Source: Rhyacichthys aspro (taxonomy: Eukaryota > Chordata > Actinopteri > Gobiiformes > Rhyacichthyidae). From it: 64,000 bases of DNA. The stretch is taken from assembly GCA_036850595.1 (NCBI GenBank), contig CM072155.1:3705953-3769952 (forward strand). The letters are read 5' to 3'. The notes below the pieces were generated by a model. It saw only the letters and a list, made by a program, of their open reading frames with translations. It was not told the DNA's origin and searched no databases. Below, one piece after another: positions 12,010-22,698 of the stretch (positions within the stretch are counted from its first letter, which is position 1; each line of letters opens with the position of its first letter). Both the position numbers and the translations under genes were made by a program.

Positions 12010-13312
12010 TATGGTGTAACCCTGATCCCAAAATCATGGAGTCTGGCCTGGTGCTGTCTGGGATTACATGGTCGGGTTTAGTCCAGTTTGGCCAGGTTTT
12101 GTCTGGGATTACATGGTCGGGTTTAGTCCAGTTTGGCCTGGTTTTGTCTGGGATTACATGGTCGGGTTTAGTCCAGTTTGGCCAGGTTTTGTCTGGGATT
12201 ACATGGTCGGGTTTAGTCCAGTTTGGCCTGGTTTTGTCTGGGATTACATGGTCGGGTTTAGTCCAGTTTGGCCTGGTTTTGTCTGGGATTACATGGTCTG
12301 GTTTAGTCCAGTTTGGCCAGGTTTTGTCTGGGATTACATGGTCTGGTTTAGTCCAGTTTGGCCTGGTTTTGTCTGGGATTACACGGTCTGGTTTAGTCCA
12401 GTTTGGCCTGGTTTTGTCTGGGATTACACGGTCTGGTTTAGTCCAGTTTGGCCTGGTTTTGTCTGGGATTACATGGTCTGGTTTAGTCCAGTTTGGCCTG
12501 GTTTTGTCTGGGATTACACGGTCTGGTTTAGTACAGTTTGGCCTGGTTTTGTCTGGGATTACATGGTCTGGTTTAGTCCAGTTTGGTCTGGTTTTGTCTG
12601 GGATTACATGGTCTGGTTTAGTCCAGTTTGGCCTGGTTTTGTCTGGGATTACATGGTCGGGTTTAGTCCAGTTTGGCCTGGTTTTGTCTGGGATTACACG
12701 GTCTGGTTTAGTCCAGTTTGGCCTGATTTTGTCTGGGATTACATGGTCTGGTTTAGTCCAGTTTGGCCTGGTTTTGTCTGGGATTGCACGGTCTGGTTTA
12801 GTCCAGTTTGGGCTGATTTTGTCTGGGATTACATGGTCTGGTTTAGTCCAGTTTGGGCTGATTTTGTCTGGGATTACATGGTCTGGTTTAGTCCAGTTTG
12901 GCCTGGTTTTGTCTGGGATTACATGGTCTGGTTTAGTCCAGTTTGGCCTGGTTTTGTCTGTGATTACATGGTCGGGTTTAGTCCAGTTTGGCCTGGTTTT
13001 GTCTGGGATTACATGGTTTGGTGTAGTCCAGTTTGGCCTGGTTTTGTCTGGGATTACACGGTCGGGTTTAGTCCAGTTTGGCCTGGTTTTGTCTGGGATT
13101 ACATGGTCTGGTTTAGTCCAGTTTGGCCAGGTTTTGTCTGGGATTACACGGTCTGGTTTAGTCCAGTTTGGCCTGGTTTTGTCTGGGACTACATGGTCTG
13201 GTTTAGTCCAGTTTGGCCTGGTTTTGTCTGGGATTCTTCAAATGTTTAAACAGAATCTGCTTAAATCCTTCTAAAAACTGCTAGAACTGTTGCTGTTTTG
13301 AGGGAAAGTCAC
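12010..13312 (+). mobile_element. dispersed repeat hosting the 45-bp minisatellite
   Basis: The flanks of the array (GATCCCAAAATCATGGAGTC on the left, AAATGTTTAAACAGAATCTG on the right, then GTTTTGAGG and ACCAAATATT) reappear in reverse orientation at 50905-51095. There they enclose only about two degenerate units. The array therefore grew inside a dispersed repeat. The class of that repeat is unknown. Confidence 0.75.
12057..13226 (+). repeat. 45-bp minisatellite, 26 units
   Basis: Twenty-six units of 45 bp fill 1170 bp exactly, without a single length change. A unit starts TCTGGGATTACATGGTC and continues with GGTTTAGTCCAGTTTGGCC. Variation is almost all point changes (CATGG/CACGG, GTCGGG/GTCTGG, GCCAGG/GCCTGG). 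Because 45 is divisible by 3, two plus-strand frames stay open across the whole array (15-residue periods SGITWSGLVQFGLVL and MVWFSPVWPGFVWDY). These frames are a by-product of the period, not evidence of a protein. Confidence 0.97.
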
Positions 13313-13318
13313 ACCAAA

Positions 13319-13343
13319 TATTCATTCATTCATTCATTCATTT
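13319..13343. repeat. (ATTC)n microsatellite
   Basis: Five to six copies of ATTC, seen directly. Confidence 0.9.
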
Positions 13344-13686
13344 TCTTTCACAATATGGGTCACAGGTGACTGGATTTTCTTCTTTTCTCTAAGGCCTCTA
13401 AGTTTAGCGTCAAACTAACGCCATTCTGTAATTATATCTGTCTCATTAAACACTGCATTGCCAACAATTATGAACTTGTTTTTTTTTTTTTACTTTTGAT
13501 TCCTATTAGGTGTTTAAACTGTTTGTTTTGCTTTTTTCTTCCAAGCATCACGACACACACTCTCCCTCCCTTTAAAACGCCCTGTTTAAGTTTATAGGGG
13601 GCCCACTGCTGGACCCCCAGAGTGTTTAGAACCGTCTCTGATCACACTACTCTGAACTCCGTGCCATCCACCTGTGGAGTGCGTAC

Positions 13687-14292
13687 CTTAAAGTCCACGG
13701 ACAGCTGCGGGGTGTACTCCAGAGTCCACAGCGCCCGCACCAGCGCCGCCAACTGCTCCGTCACCTCCCCTTTCACCAGCCTCATCTCCTCCGTCTTCAC
13801 CAACCCGTTCATCCTGCTCAAATCCAACTTGTACCGCTCCAAACCCAAATACTCCGCTAACAGATCCGTGTTGCTCAAGCACTGGACCACTGCGTTCATG
13901 AAGCAGGTGTTCCCGTGGTTCTTTAGCCCCAACACTCCTGGGGTTTTATCTCCGAACTGATACAGCAGCTTTTCTCGCCCGGTGCAGATGGATGAAGACG
14001 CACTCGGGGTGTTTTTACCGACGCGCTCCCATGTCACCTCGCTTTTGATCACTCCTGAGTTAGCGCTGAGGGTGCAAGGTGCGCCATTCCCGAATCCCCC
14101 ATCGTCGTCCTCAACGTCCTGTGCGTCCCCAAAGTGCGTAAAAGTGCCCAAAGTCTTAAAAATCCGGTTCATAAAGCTCCCCACGGACTTTAAGGATTTT
14201 TTGCGGAACAGCCTGACAGATTTGGGCTTCTTGTCTTTACGCCTGTCCTCTTTAGTCGGGGTCTGCTCCTTCTCTTCGTTGTGTTTCTCCAT
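13687..14292 (-). CDS. usp43: usp43 exon 1, ubiquitin-specific protease N-terminus
   Basis: This is the first coding exon of a C19 cysteine deubiquitinase and encodes residues 1-202. Residues 1-35 are very basic and charged, followed by KSVGSFMNRIFKTLGTF (about 36-52), a block also known near the N-terminus of USP31. An acidic linker follows (about 57-65). The Cys box GLKNHGNTCFMNAVVQCLSN covers residues 122-141, with the catalytic Cys at 130. NTDLLAEYLGLERYK and EVTEQLAALVRALWTLEYTP follow. The wording of this block is closer to remembered mammalian USP43 than to USP31. The start is supported by an in-frame TAG 15 bases upstream (14305-14307) and a good context (G at -3, G at +4). The exon ends at a strong donor AAG/GTACGC. 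The segment at about residues 155-175 looks like an extra loop compared with the mammalian protein. Confidence 0.93.
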
Positions 14293-14780
14293 GACGCTAC
14301 ACCGCTAAATCTTCACTCGTCTATTCGGAGACGCGCAAAAGAACGTGACATTCCGACGCCCGCTTGTCACTTTGGTGCCGGTGCTCGTCGTCCGGACAGC
14401 AGAGGCACGCAGAGGTGGCACCATCGTGGAGCCGGGACGCACTACAATAACAACAACAACAATTACAGGGCATTGTTCCGCCGCGCGTTGACAGGAAAGC
14501 GTCCAATCACGTCCCACGCTCGATCGCGGTTCGCTGTGTCACACGAGCGAGAAAGCGAGAGCGGCGTGTGACGGCCAGCTCCACACCACCACCACCACCG
14601 CCGTCCAGCAGCAGCAGCAGCACCACCACCACCACCACAGCGCTCCGCTCCCATCGCCCACTGCGCCTCTGCCCCCTCCCACTTCACAGCTCAGCGGCAC
14701 AACAGCTCCACTGCCGCTCCACGCGCTCGCGGGATACACGAGGAAGAAGAGGCTGCACAAAGTTCATGTTTTCAAAATGT
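14293..14780 (-). promoter_or_regulatory. usp43 CpG-rich promoter and 5' UTR region
   Basis: The GC- and CpG-rich block that begins in exon 1 continues to about 14760 and then drops abruptly to AT-rich DNA, as expected of a CpG-island promoter. A CCAAT motif lies at 14503-14507 on the plus strand (ATTGG on the gene strand). No TATA box is obvious. Several short ATG-started frames exist on the gene strand (for example at 14687 and 14517). Whether they are uORFs depends on the unknown transcription start. No divergent gene is recognisable to the right. Confidence 0.65.
14583..14640. repeat. (CAC)n/(CAG)n triplet tracts in usp43 5' region
   Basis: On the plus strand there are CAC repeats, a CAG tract of five units and a second CAC tract. 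They read as GGT and CTG tracts on the gene strand. A small CAA tract also lies at about 14449-14461. Confidence 0.9.
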
Positions 14781-15080
14781 AATGAGTGGTTTACAAAAAT
14801 TGGTTTCCTACGTTAAAGGGATAGTCCAGTATTTAAAGGGTCTCCAAGAAAGGAGGTTTGTATGCTTCTAATGGGACTGTTAAAACACATATAACCAACA
14901 AGGCGTCTTCTATTAAAACTATCATTATTAGTGAAAGTGTGTGTGTTCTATCAGGGAGAAACATGCATTTATTTTGATGTTTGACTTCTTTTTTTCAGTT
15001 CCTCATTTATTCAACATCGACACATTCATTTCAGTGCACTGGTGTGTCAAAGCCTAAATTTGGCATGAGCTTTTATAATG
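14781..15080. other. AT-rich spacer, nothing recognised
   Basis: No gene or repeat was identified between the CpG island and the LINE end. Confidence 0.4.
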
Positions 15081-15589
15081 CAGTTCAGTTCAATTTTATT
15101 TGTATAGCCCAGTATCACAATAACAATTGCCTCAAGGCTTTACAAAACAAAAGACAGTAAATATGTAAACAGGTTGAGCAGGACAACATCCCCTGTCCTT
15201 AGACCCTCTATCAGGGTAAGGAAAAACTCAAAAAACACAGCCGGGGAAAAAGAGAAACCTCAGGGAAAACCACAGAAGGAGGGATTCAGGCCATGCAATA
15301 GATGTGTCCAGGACAGTCACTGACAAATAGTCCATCGTGTGTAGAAGTGAATGAAAAATGTATATGAATATAGTCCATGATAATGTCAGGAACAGTTCAT
15401 CTGAGTGAGAGGAACTAGGGTAAGGAGGGGTCCATGGGTCGGGACAGTATCAAAGATGGGGCACAGCTAAGGTCCAGTCATCACTGGGACGTCTAACAGC
15501 AGCTGGACATCTGCAACAGTATCTACTCCCCCAGAGGAGAGTGGGACAGAGGGACAACTTTTCTCACCATAATTGCACTGACCTGTTTA

Positions 15590-15712
15590 TTTACTTTATA
15601 GTGGTTTTTAATGTTGTTCTTAATTGTTGTTTTTGAGTATTTTAATGATTATATGTCCTATTGTGTTTTTTATGTATGTTGTAAGGCGACCTTGAGTGTT
15701 ATTATTATTAAC
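15590..15712 (+). mobile_element. possible nested LINE 3' tail
   Basis: The sequence GTAAGGCGACCTTGAGTGTT followed by ATTATTATTA resembles an L2-like terminus with an ATT tail. Its orientation is opposite to the LINE around it, so it may be a short nested insertion. Confidence 0.45.
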
Positions 15713-15831
15713 TTGTGAAAAGCCATGAACTAAGAAGATATGTAAACAATAATATCACAAGAGTGAGGATGGAGCCAGAGGATAGAAGCTCAGTGTGTCA
15801 TACCTCCCCCAGCGTCTGGGCCTAGAGCAGC

Positions 15832-16868
15832 TTATTTCATCTACTGTATATGTCCTGAGCATAAGCTCTTATCTCATCTACTGTATATGTCCTGAGCATA
15901 AGCTCTTATCTCATCTACTGTATATGTCCTGACTATAGTCCCTTGTCTCATCTACTGTATATGTCCTGACCATAGGCCCTTATTTCATCTACTGTATATG
16001 TCCTGACCATAAGCCCTTATCTCATCTACTGTATATTTCCTGACCATAAGCCCTTATCTCATCTACTGTATATATCCTGACCATAAGCCCTTATCTCATC
16101 TACTGTATATTTCCTGACCATAAGCCCTTATCTCATCTACTGTATATATCCTGACCATAAGCCCTTATCTCATCTACTGTATATGTCCTGACCATAAGCC
16201 CTTATCTCATCTACTGTATATATCCTGACCATAAGCCCATTATCTCATCTACTGTATATATCCTGACCATAAGCCCTTATCTCATCTACTGTATATATCC
16301 TGACCATAAGCCCTTATCTCATCTACTGTATATGTCCTGACCATAAGCTCTTATCTCATCTACTGTATATGTCCTGACTATAGTCCCTTGTCTCATCTAC
16401 TGTATATGTCCTGACCATAGGCCCTTATTTCATCTACTGTATATGTCCTGACCATAAGCCCTTATCTCATCTACTGTATATTTCCTGACCATAAGCCCTT
16501 ATCTCATCTACTGTATATATCCTGACCATAAGCCCTTATCTCATCTACTGTATATTTCCTGACCATAAGCCCTTATCTCATCTACTGTATATATCCTGAC
16601 CATAAGCCCTTATCTCATCTACTGTATATGTCCTGACCATAAGCCCTTATCTCATCTACTGTATATATCCTGACCATAAGCCCTTATCTCATCTACTGTA
16701 TATGTCCTGACCATAGGCTCTTATCTCATCTACTGTATATATCCTGACCATAGGCCCTTATCTCATCTACTGTATATGTCCTGACCATAGGCTCTTATCT
16801 CATCTACTGTATATATCCTGACCATAGGCCCTTGTCTCATCTATTGTATATGTCCTGACCATAAGCCC
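15832..16868. repeat. 37-bp minisatellite, 28 units
   Basis: Twenty-eight units of 37 bp (starting TTATCTCATCTACTGTATAT, then GTCCTGACCATAAGCCC) plus one inserted base give 1037 bp. On the minus strand the unit reads AYGQDIYSR followed by a stop, which is the C-terminus of the LINE ORF that runs into the array at 16868. Variants (TATATG/TATATT/TATATA, AAGCCC/AGGCCC) fall in an order that repeats after 445 bp, showing a 12-unit block duplication. Confidence 0.96.
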
Positions 16869-17830
16869 TGTTAAAAAGGAAAGTCTTAAGTCTAACCTTA
16901 AATGTAGAGACTGTCTGCCTCTTTAACGAGAGCTGGAGCTGATTCAATAAAACAAGAGGTTGGTAATTAAAGGCTCTGCCTCCCATTGTACTTTTGGAAA
17001 CTCTAGGAACGACTAGTAACCCTGCATTTTGAGAACAAAGCGCTCTATTAGGACGGTACGGCACTGTGAGGTCTCTGAGATATGACGGGGCCTTCCCACT
17101 GAGGGCCCTATAAGTGAGGAGGAGGATTTTGAACTTAATTCGGAATTCAATTGGAAGCTAATGAGGGGAGGCTAACACTGGGGTAATGTGCTCTTGTCTG
17201 TTTGTTCCTGTTAGTTTTCTAGCTGCTGCGTTTAGCTATAAGCTTTTTATGGAGTTATTTAGGCATCATGCTAGCAGAGAATTACAGGAATCTAACCTCG
17301 ATGTAACAAATGCATTGATTAGCTTTTCAGCATTGTTTTAGATAAGATATTCCTAATTTTGGCTATGTTGCGCAGGTTACAAAATGCATTTTTACAAGCT
17401 TGGTTAATGTGTGTTTTAAACGATAAATCTTGATCAAATATTACTTCAAGATTTCAGTTGAACTTGAAGCTACACTAACACCATCTAAATTTACTATTTG
17501 GTTTGATAGTGTGTCTCTTAGATTCCTGGGCCCTAGTATGATCACTTCCGTTTTTAGGAGAAGATAGTTTAACGTCCTCCAGGTCCTTATGTCTTTCACA
17601 CACACTTCTAATTTGCCTATAGGATTGTTTCCATTGGTTTTAATTGATAGATATAACAAGTTAATTCAATGTTTTCTGATTATGTTTCCTAAGGGGAGCA
17701 TGTATAATGTAAAAAGTATAGGACCTAATACAGAGCCCTGTGGTACTCCATGGCTAACTACTGTGCACGCTGATGATTGCTCGTTAACTCTGTTAGATAA
17801 GATTTAAACCAGCAGAAAACCTTGAACTAT

Positions 17831-20800
17831 AAGTATCATTTGCAACTTTAAAAATGTTAACTTTTAAATTCAAGAAATCTGTGTTAGCTTAACATTTAAG
17901 GAAGCACTGTGCAACCTTTAACCAGTAGCATTCACTTTGCAAAACCAACACTAAGTTAAAATACACATCTGCGTTCTACTCATCACACACATGCCTATCA
18001 AGAACAGTAGTGTGGCATTGTCCCATGTTTGACGTTTAAGGAAACATTTATTTATTGGACCCAGTTTTCTTTCTGTGAGACATCTCCATTTCTGACAGAG
18101 ACGGCTTTTTTCACTCTTCTCATCAGATCAGCCCAGTCACTGACCCTTAAAGCAGGCTTATAGCTCTGACAGTGTCCCGTGTTGAAGTTGCTGTCTAATG
18201 AAGAATTTTGCCAATTCAGGACGAGAAGGTCGGCTGCCAAAAGACAAATTATGCAAAGCTTTTGTAACATCCTTAGACTCGAAGCGAAGCCTATGGCGTG
18301 CCTTTTTTTTTTGCTGTGTTACTCTAAATGATCCAACACTAAAACAGCAGCTTTATTGAAGAAACAATCAAATGTCTGTTATGAAAGAGCCTCCTAATGC
18401 AACCTGAACAGAGTGTGAGCCAAGTATCAGAGCCGCCTCCTCTTCCTCAGTGTGGAGCTGATGAAGCAGGACCCGCTGCTGGTGCTGGCAGGTTCTGAGG
18501 ATCACTTAAACAGGACTACAGCCAATTCCTCAACACTGATGGTTAGGAACAAGTTAACAGTCATCAAAACAAGGGTATATATTACATCTACAGTGTTGTT
18601 GGGACTTTAAGACCATGTTCTAGAACAAGTAATGTGAGAAAAGAATAACCTACCTTCCTCAACAGTGACTGGGTGAGATTACTGACCTCTTGCATACATT
18701 TCTTTTTTAGTTTTTAGATCAAATATCCAAGCGAACACTTTTGTCTCATTTTCCTTTCAAAAAGATGGCGTAACATGTTCCCACACTCCTAAAAGTGGGC
18801 TCATTGTGCATTTAACTAAAAGCTTCTTGCCTGCAACATATAAGCGCTCTATATTTTATTTGCGCTTGTAAAGAACTGGATGTGATTGCAAACTAAAGTT
18901 ACAGCGAGGTGTATTGTTTCCTCCCTGCGGCACGTATAATTAGATTAGTGTTGCTGCCTCGTGGCCAAACAGGAAAGTAATGTTATGTCTAAAAATGGAG
19001 ACGTAATTTGTCTGTGGAGCTCTTCTCTGCAAAGAAGGAAATCTCATCTTCGGAGATGAAGAGGGCTACAGTGACCATCTGGACGCCTGAGTCATGTGCG
19101 GCGCAGGCTCCAGGAACAAACACCGGCTCTGCTCAAAATACAATGCAGTATCAGTGACAGTGCAGTGCATAACAGCCAAAGTCGACAGTGCACAAAACAC
19201 ACAGAATGCAGCTTTAAATCAAGTCACAAAAAGAAACTGATTTGTAGGTGTTCCCATTTAAGAGCCCTTGACTAGTGAGGAGAGTAATTTAATGAGACAA
19301 TGCTTTCATAAAGTACTAAAAGCTCCAGTATTCCAGTAACGCCCCACTTTATTTGGCACAAACGTCCAAATTCCACCTGAACTTCTTTAAAAAATCTTCC
19401 TTAACACTATGACTGTAAGCCTTCGTTTCTTCCTTTTCAGATTTGTCAAATACATAAATCCATCATTATGTTTTTTGTCGGGAGCGTGGGATGTCCCGCT
19501 TTGTGTCCCTCCCTCGTCATGATTCTGAGTTGTTTTAAATGAGTCGCACAAATGATGTAGAATGACTTGATCCACTGTAGCACACGTCCACCACTTACTT
19601 CCACATTTCTCCACAGTGTACATCCTGCATAAACATCTCCTTATCCTGTATTAAAATCTATGCATGTGAGTCACAAAGTGCAAAGTTTCAGTTGAAGCGA
19701 TTGTCTGACCTGTCACAACAACAGTAAGATGTTCTAATAGAGCCTTCCACGAACCACACGAATGATGACAAAAGCAGCAGTATTTACATTTTATTTTTAT
19801 GAGCACTCAAGGTACACTCACTGCTGAACAAACTTGGTCTTGTGTGTTTACTAGAGTCAGTATGTTAGTGATAGAGTTCAGGTGTGCTCCAGTATGTTGG
19901 CTGCTGTGTTGTTTACCAGTATCAGATGGAGAAAAAATAAAAATAAATAAGCTATAGCCTCAACATAGTTTTGCGTTAAAGCTCTGTCTGTGTTACTTTA
20001 CCTAATATGCATTTCACATTAATGTAGGTTCTGCAGCTTTAGCGATGCTAATGCTAATCTCGTCAGGCAGATCTAATCGAATTGTCTTTGATGAGGAAGC
20101 ACAGGTCCTAAAACCATCTATAACTCTGGTTCCTCCATCAAGTCCAGCAGAACATACTCCTAAGCCTCCAGTGATTTGTAGCTCGTAGCCTTTAGCTGCT
20201 GTAGCCTAAATGCTTGTGTAAACAGAACAGCTAAATGTTAAGCCTCTCGCTAATGTTCTCTACCCAGTCACTGATGCACGCACACACAACTGTTTTCTGG
20301 TGGTTAATTCCATTTGGTCCATTAAAAATGTATTGTGGTCTGCTTAACTGTCGCCAAATTAAATCAACTCCTTCATCTTTAACCTTTGACCCAGACTCAC
20401 ACTTTGACTTGTCAACACTGAATCAATGGAGGCAGAAAATCCTACTGGAAAAGTGTCCATTCCAGCACTGGTTACACCTGTTTAAACAGAGAAGCTGTCT
20501 GAAAAAATACATAAGGGAATACATTCATGCAGTGTTTACCGAGATGGAGATAATTGAGTGACATTATTGGCCTAACACTAAACTTCAGTTTGATGTAATG
20601 TCTTAGTATTTTGCAGTGATTCATTGATGCAGTTTACCCTTTTTAATAACGTAGAAGCAGGAAAGGTTGCTATGCTTTGCCAAATTGGACTTTGCCAAAT
20701 TATATGTTGCTTACGATGCATACTGTATAAGTGCTGCTCACAACTCCGACTATTTGCGCTTCAAATTAAGTGATAACACGCTTCCCTTATCTTTTTTATT

Positions 20801-20861
20801 TTTATTTTTTCAATCTTTTTTACTCATTAATGTAACACTGCAGTGCTTTTTCACACTATTT
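17831..20861. other. no gene recognised
   Basis: Mixed unique DNA. Short frames at 18052-18270, 19387-19623 and 20235-20561 have no recognisable domain or credible splice context. Confidence 0.45.
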
Positions 20862-21055
20862 GAGAATTGACTCAAGACCCATCTTTTCAGAATAGCCTAT
20901 TCCATTTAATCATCCATTTCCTCGCTGACCATTTATTTTACTTGTATTGCATTGTTCTGTTTCTTTTTTGCATTGTATATATCTTGTTTTAAGTTTTAAC
21001 TTATTGTCTTTGTACGGTGTCCTTGAGTGTTAAGAAAGGCGCCTTGAAATAAAAT

Positions 21056-21086
<31 letters not shown>
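20862..21086 (+). mobile_element. L2-like LINE 3' end
   Basis: Bases 20871-20906 encode LKTHLFRIAYSI and are followed by TAA, the usual last residues of the L2-like ORF2. A short 3' UTR follows, with CCTTGAGTGTTAAGAAAGGC, then GCCTTGAAATAAAATG and an ATT microsatellite at 21058-21085. Confidence 0.85.
21058..21085. repeat. (ATT)n LINE tail
   Basis: About nine ATT units directly after the LINE terminus, as in 3' tails of this clade. Confidence 0.9.
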
Positions 21087-21088
<2 letters not shown>

Positions 21089-22665
21089 TAATTGTCCCGC
21101 TCTTCCAGTGATGCGTTCGTGCTCATCTGGGAGCTATCGTGGACAGTGCTGATCCGTGTGATCCTGCGCCATCTGACTCCTCACAAAATGCCTACACAAA
21201 CAGCCCGAGCGAGGAAACAGCTCGCCCGGGAGGAAATCAATACTGCTCCATGTATTTTTACAACCCTGAACTGAAGACAATGCTGCACCGAAGTCGTCCA
21301 AGGATTACCGGACGTTTCGCCAAGAACGGTAAATAAACAGAAGGCCTCGAGTGAGTGACTTCTGACGCAGGCCTCATCCTGAGCTGGCCGTCGCACGTTC
21401 CTTGTCAACGCCTTTAATCTTAATGCAGTTGGCAGAGGCCGTTTGCGTCCACGTGGCCGACATTCGCGCGTACCTGGACGGAGAATAGACAACCATTGGC
21501 TTGACTGTAGAGAGGAGGCATCTGACACAGCACCACTCCCTCCAGAGACTGTGGAGGCCAGGCTTCGCTTCTATTTCTATTCATGCCCTATTTCATCCGC
21601 CACCAGTCCTATTTTCACTCTATCTGAACTATTATCAGCAGAGACACACTTCCAGCCCCGAACTGAACCGGCGCACGTTTAACGCTACAGCAATCCACTC
21701 CTGTCACAACAAACCCAAGTCGATTTACAAGTGTTAAATGCTTCTTTAAATCCCAGTTGGTTTGTGTCATCTTTCTGTTCTTGCCTCAGGTGTTGGCAGC
21801 AGCTGTCAATCTCAGCATCCTCTCTTATTTCAGAAGTAAACATCTGAATTTAACACGAATCTCCCGTCATTCTTGGCCGTGACTGCCGTCGTTGTCTTTG
21901 AATGGAAGATAGGAACCTTGTGTTTTGAAGTTGTAGTGATTCCTTTCAAAGATAATAAAACATCAATGAACAGATGACATGCCTGCAGGGTTGGAATTTC
22001 AGATCTAAAATAGCTTCTTTTCCAAGAGATTGGCAGATATTATCCACAGCCTGAGGAAGATTTGGATGTCAGGAATAAACAAACAAAGGCAGACTGTTGG
22101 TTTGTCAAAATTCAGTTCTCTTCATCTGAGACAACCCTCTACCTTTATCTACCTTTATTGTCTTGTGTCATGGCTCCCTCTGCTGGAAATGTCTACATGC
22201 TGCAATATTTAACAGTTTTTTATTACTGCTAAAGCATGTTTTGTAAAACTATGAGCCACTTTTTTTTTTTTTTTTAGTGTTTAGAGCATAAAACCAAAAC
22301 CAATATACACTGTAATTATTAATTTTTTATTATTTAATTTTATTTTTTTTATCTGAATTCAGTTTTCTTAATAACATATTTTCTAGTTTTAAATCCAATG
22401 TTATTTTTTAAGAAGTTTTCCACAATTTTAAATATTTCTTTTTAAATATTTAAATTTTGTGTTCTTGTATATTCATTATCTGTTTAACTTATAAGTAACT
22501 TCGAATAATGTAAATACTAATTATTTGGTATATTGTATTCAATTTGGCAAAACTCAAATCTATATACACAAAAGACTAAACTTCTAACAGCTTATGCAAA
22601 AATTATTTAAAAACTGAAGATAATTTACTTGAAGATAATCAGGATAAGTGTAAATATCACAGCAC

Positions 22666-22698
<33 letters not shown>

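Larger units (their letters stand above)
523..13686 (-). other. usp43 intron 1 (13.2 kb)
   Basis: This intron lies between two phase-0-compatible exon ends: the donor AAG/GTACGC at 13686 and the acceptor CAG at 523. No other USP-like exon was seen inside it. It is loaded with repeats, listed separately, including a 1.2-kb minisatellite about 0.5 kb downstream of exon 1. Confidence 0.8.
15081..17830 (-). mobile_element. L2-like LINE, 5'-truncated and inactive
   Basis: Read on the minus strand, about 17815-17700 gives VNEQSSACTVVS, then HGVPQGSVLGPILFTLYMLP, the reverse transcriptase palm block of a LINE ORF2. Next come KTEVIILGP (about 17550), YRPNRAL, NAGLLVVPRVSKSTMGGRAF and VSTFKVRLKTFLF (17055-16870), the usual C-terminus of the L2-like fish clade. 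The catalytic YADD segment that should precede LYLSIKTNG is deleted, and there are stops and frameshifts, so the copy is dead. The 3' end reads CTTGAGGCAATTGTTATTGT and finishes AAATAAAATTGAACTGAACT at 15081, a typical tail. The 5' part of the element is missing beyond about 17830. The stop-codon region has expanded into a minisatellite (listed). Confidence 0.9.

Noticed and set aside
12006..13274. A 422-codon open frame with a 15-residue repeat
   Set aside because: It is produced by a 45-bp minisatellite whose period is a multiple of three. A second frame is equally open, and an unexpanded homologous repeat exists at 50905-51095.
13622..14308. Plus-strand frames of 112 and 108 codons opposite exon 1
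   Set aside because: They are antisense shadows of the GC-rich usp43 exon 1.
14463..14760. Minus-strand Gly/Trp/Cys-rich frames upstream of usp43
   Set aside because: They are translations of GGT/CTG triplet tracts in the promoter or leader. The usp43 start at 14292 has an in-frame stop just upstream.
15832..16868. CRISPR-like look of a 37-bp repeat
   Set aside because: Units are head-to-tail with no spacers, in a vertebrate LINE. It is a minisatellite.
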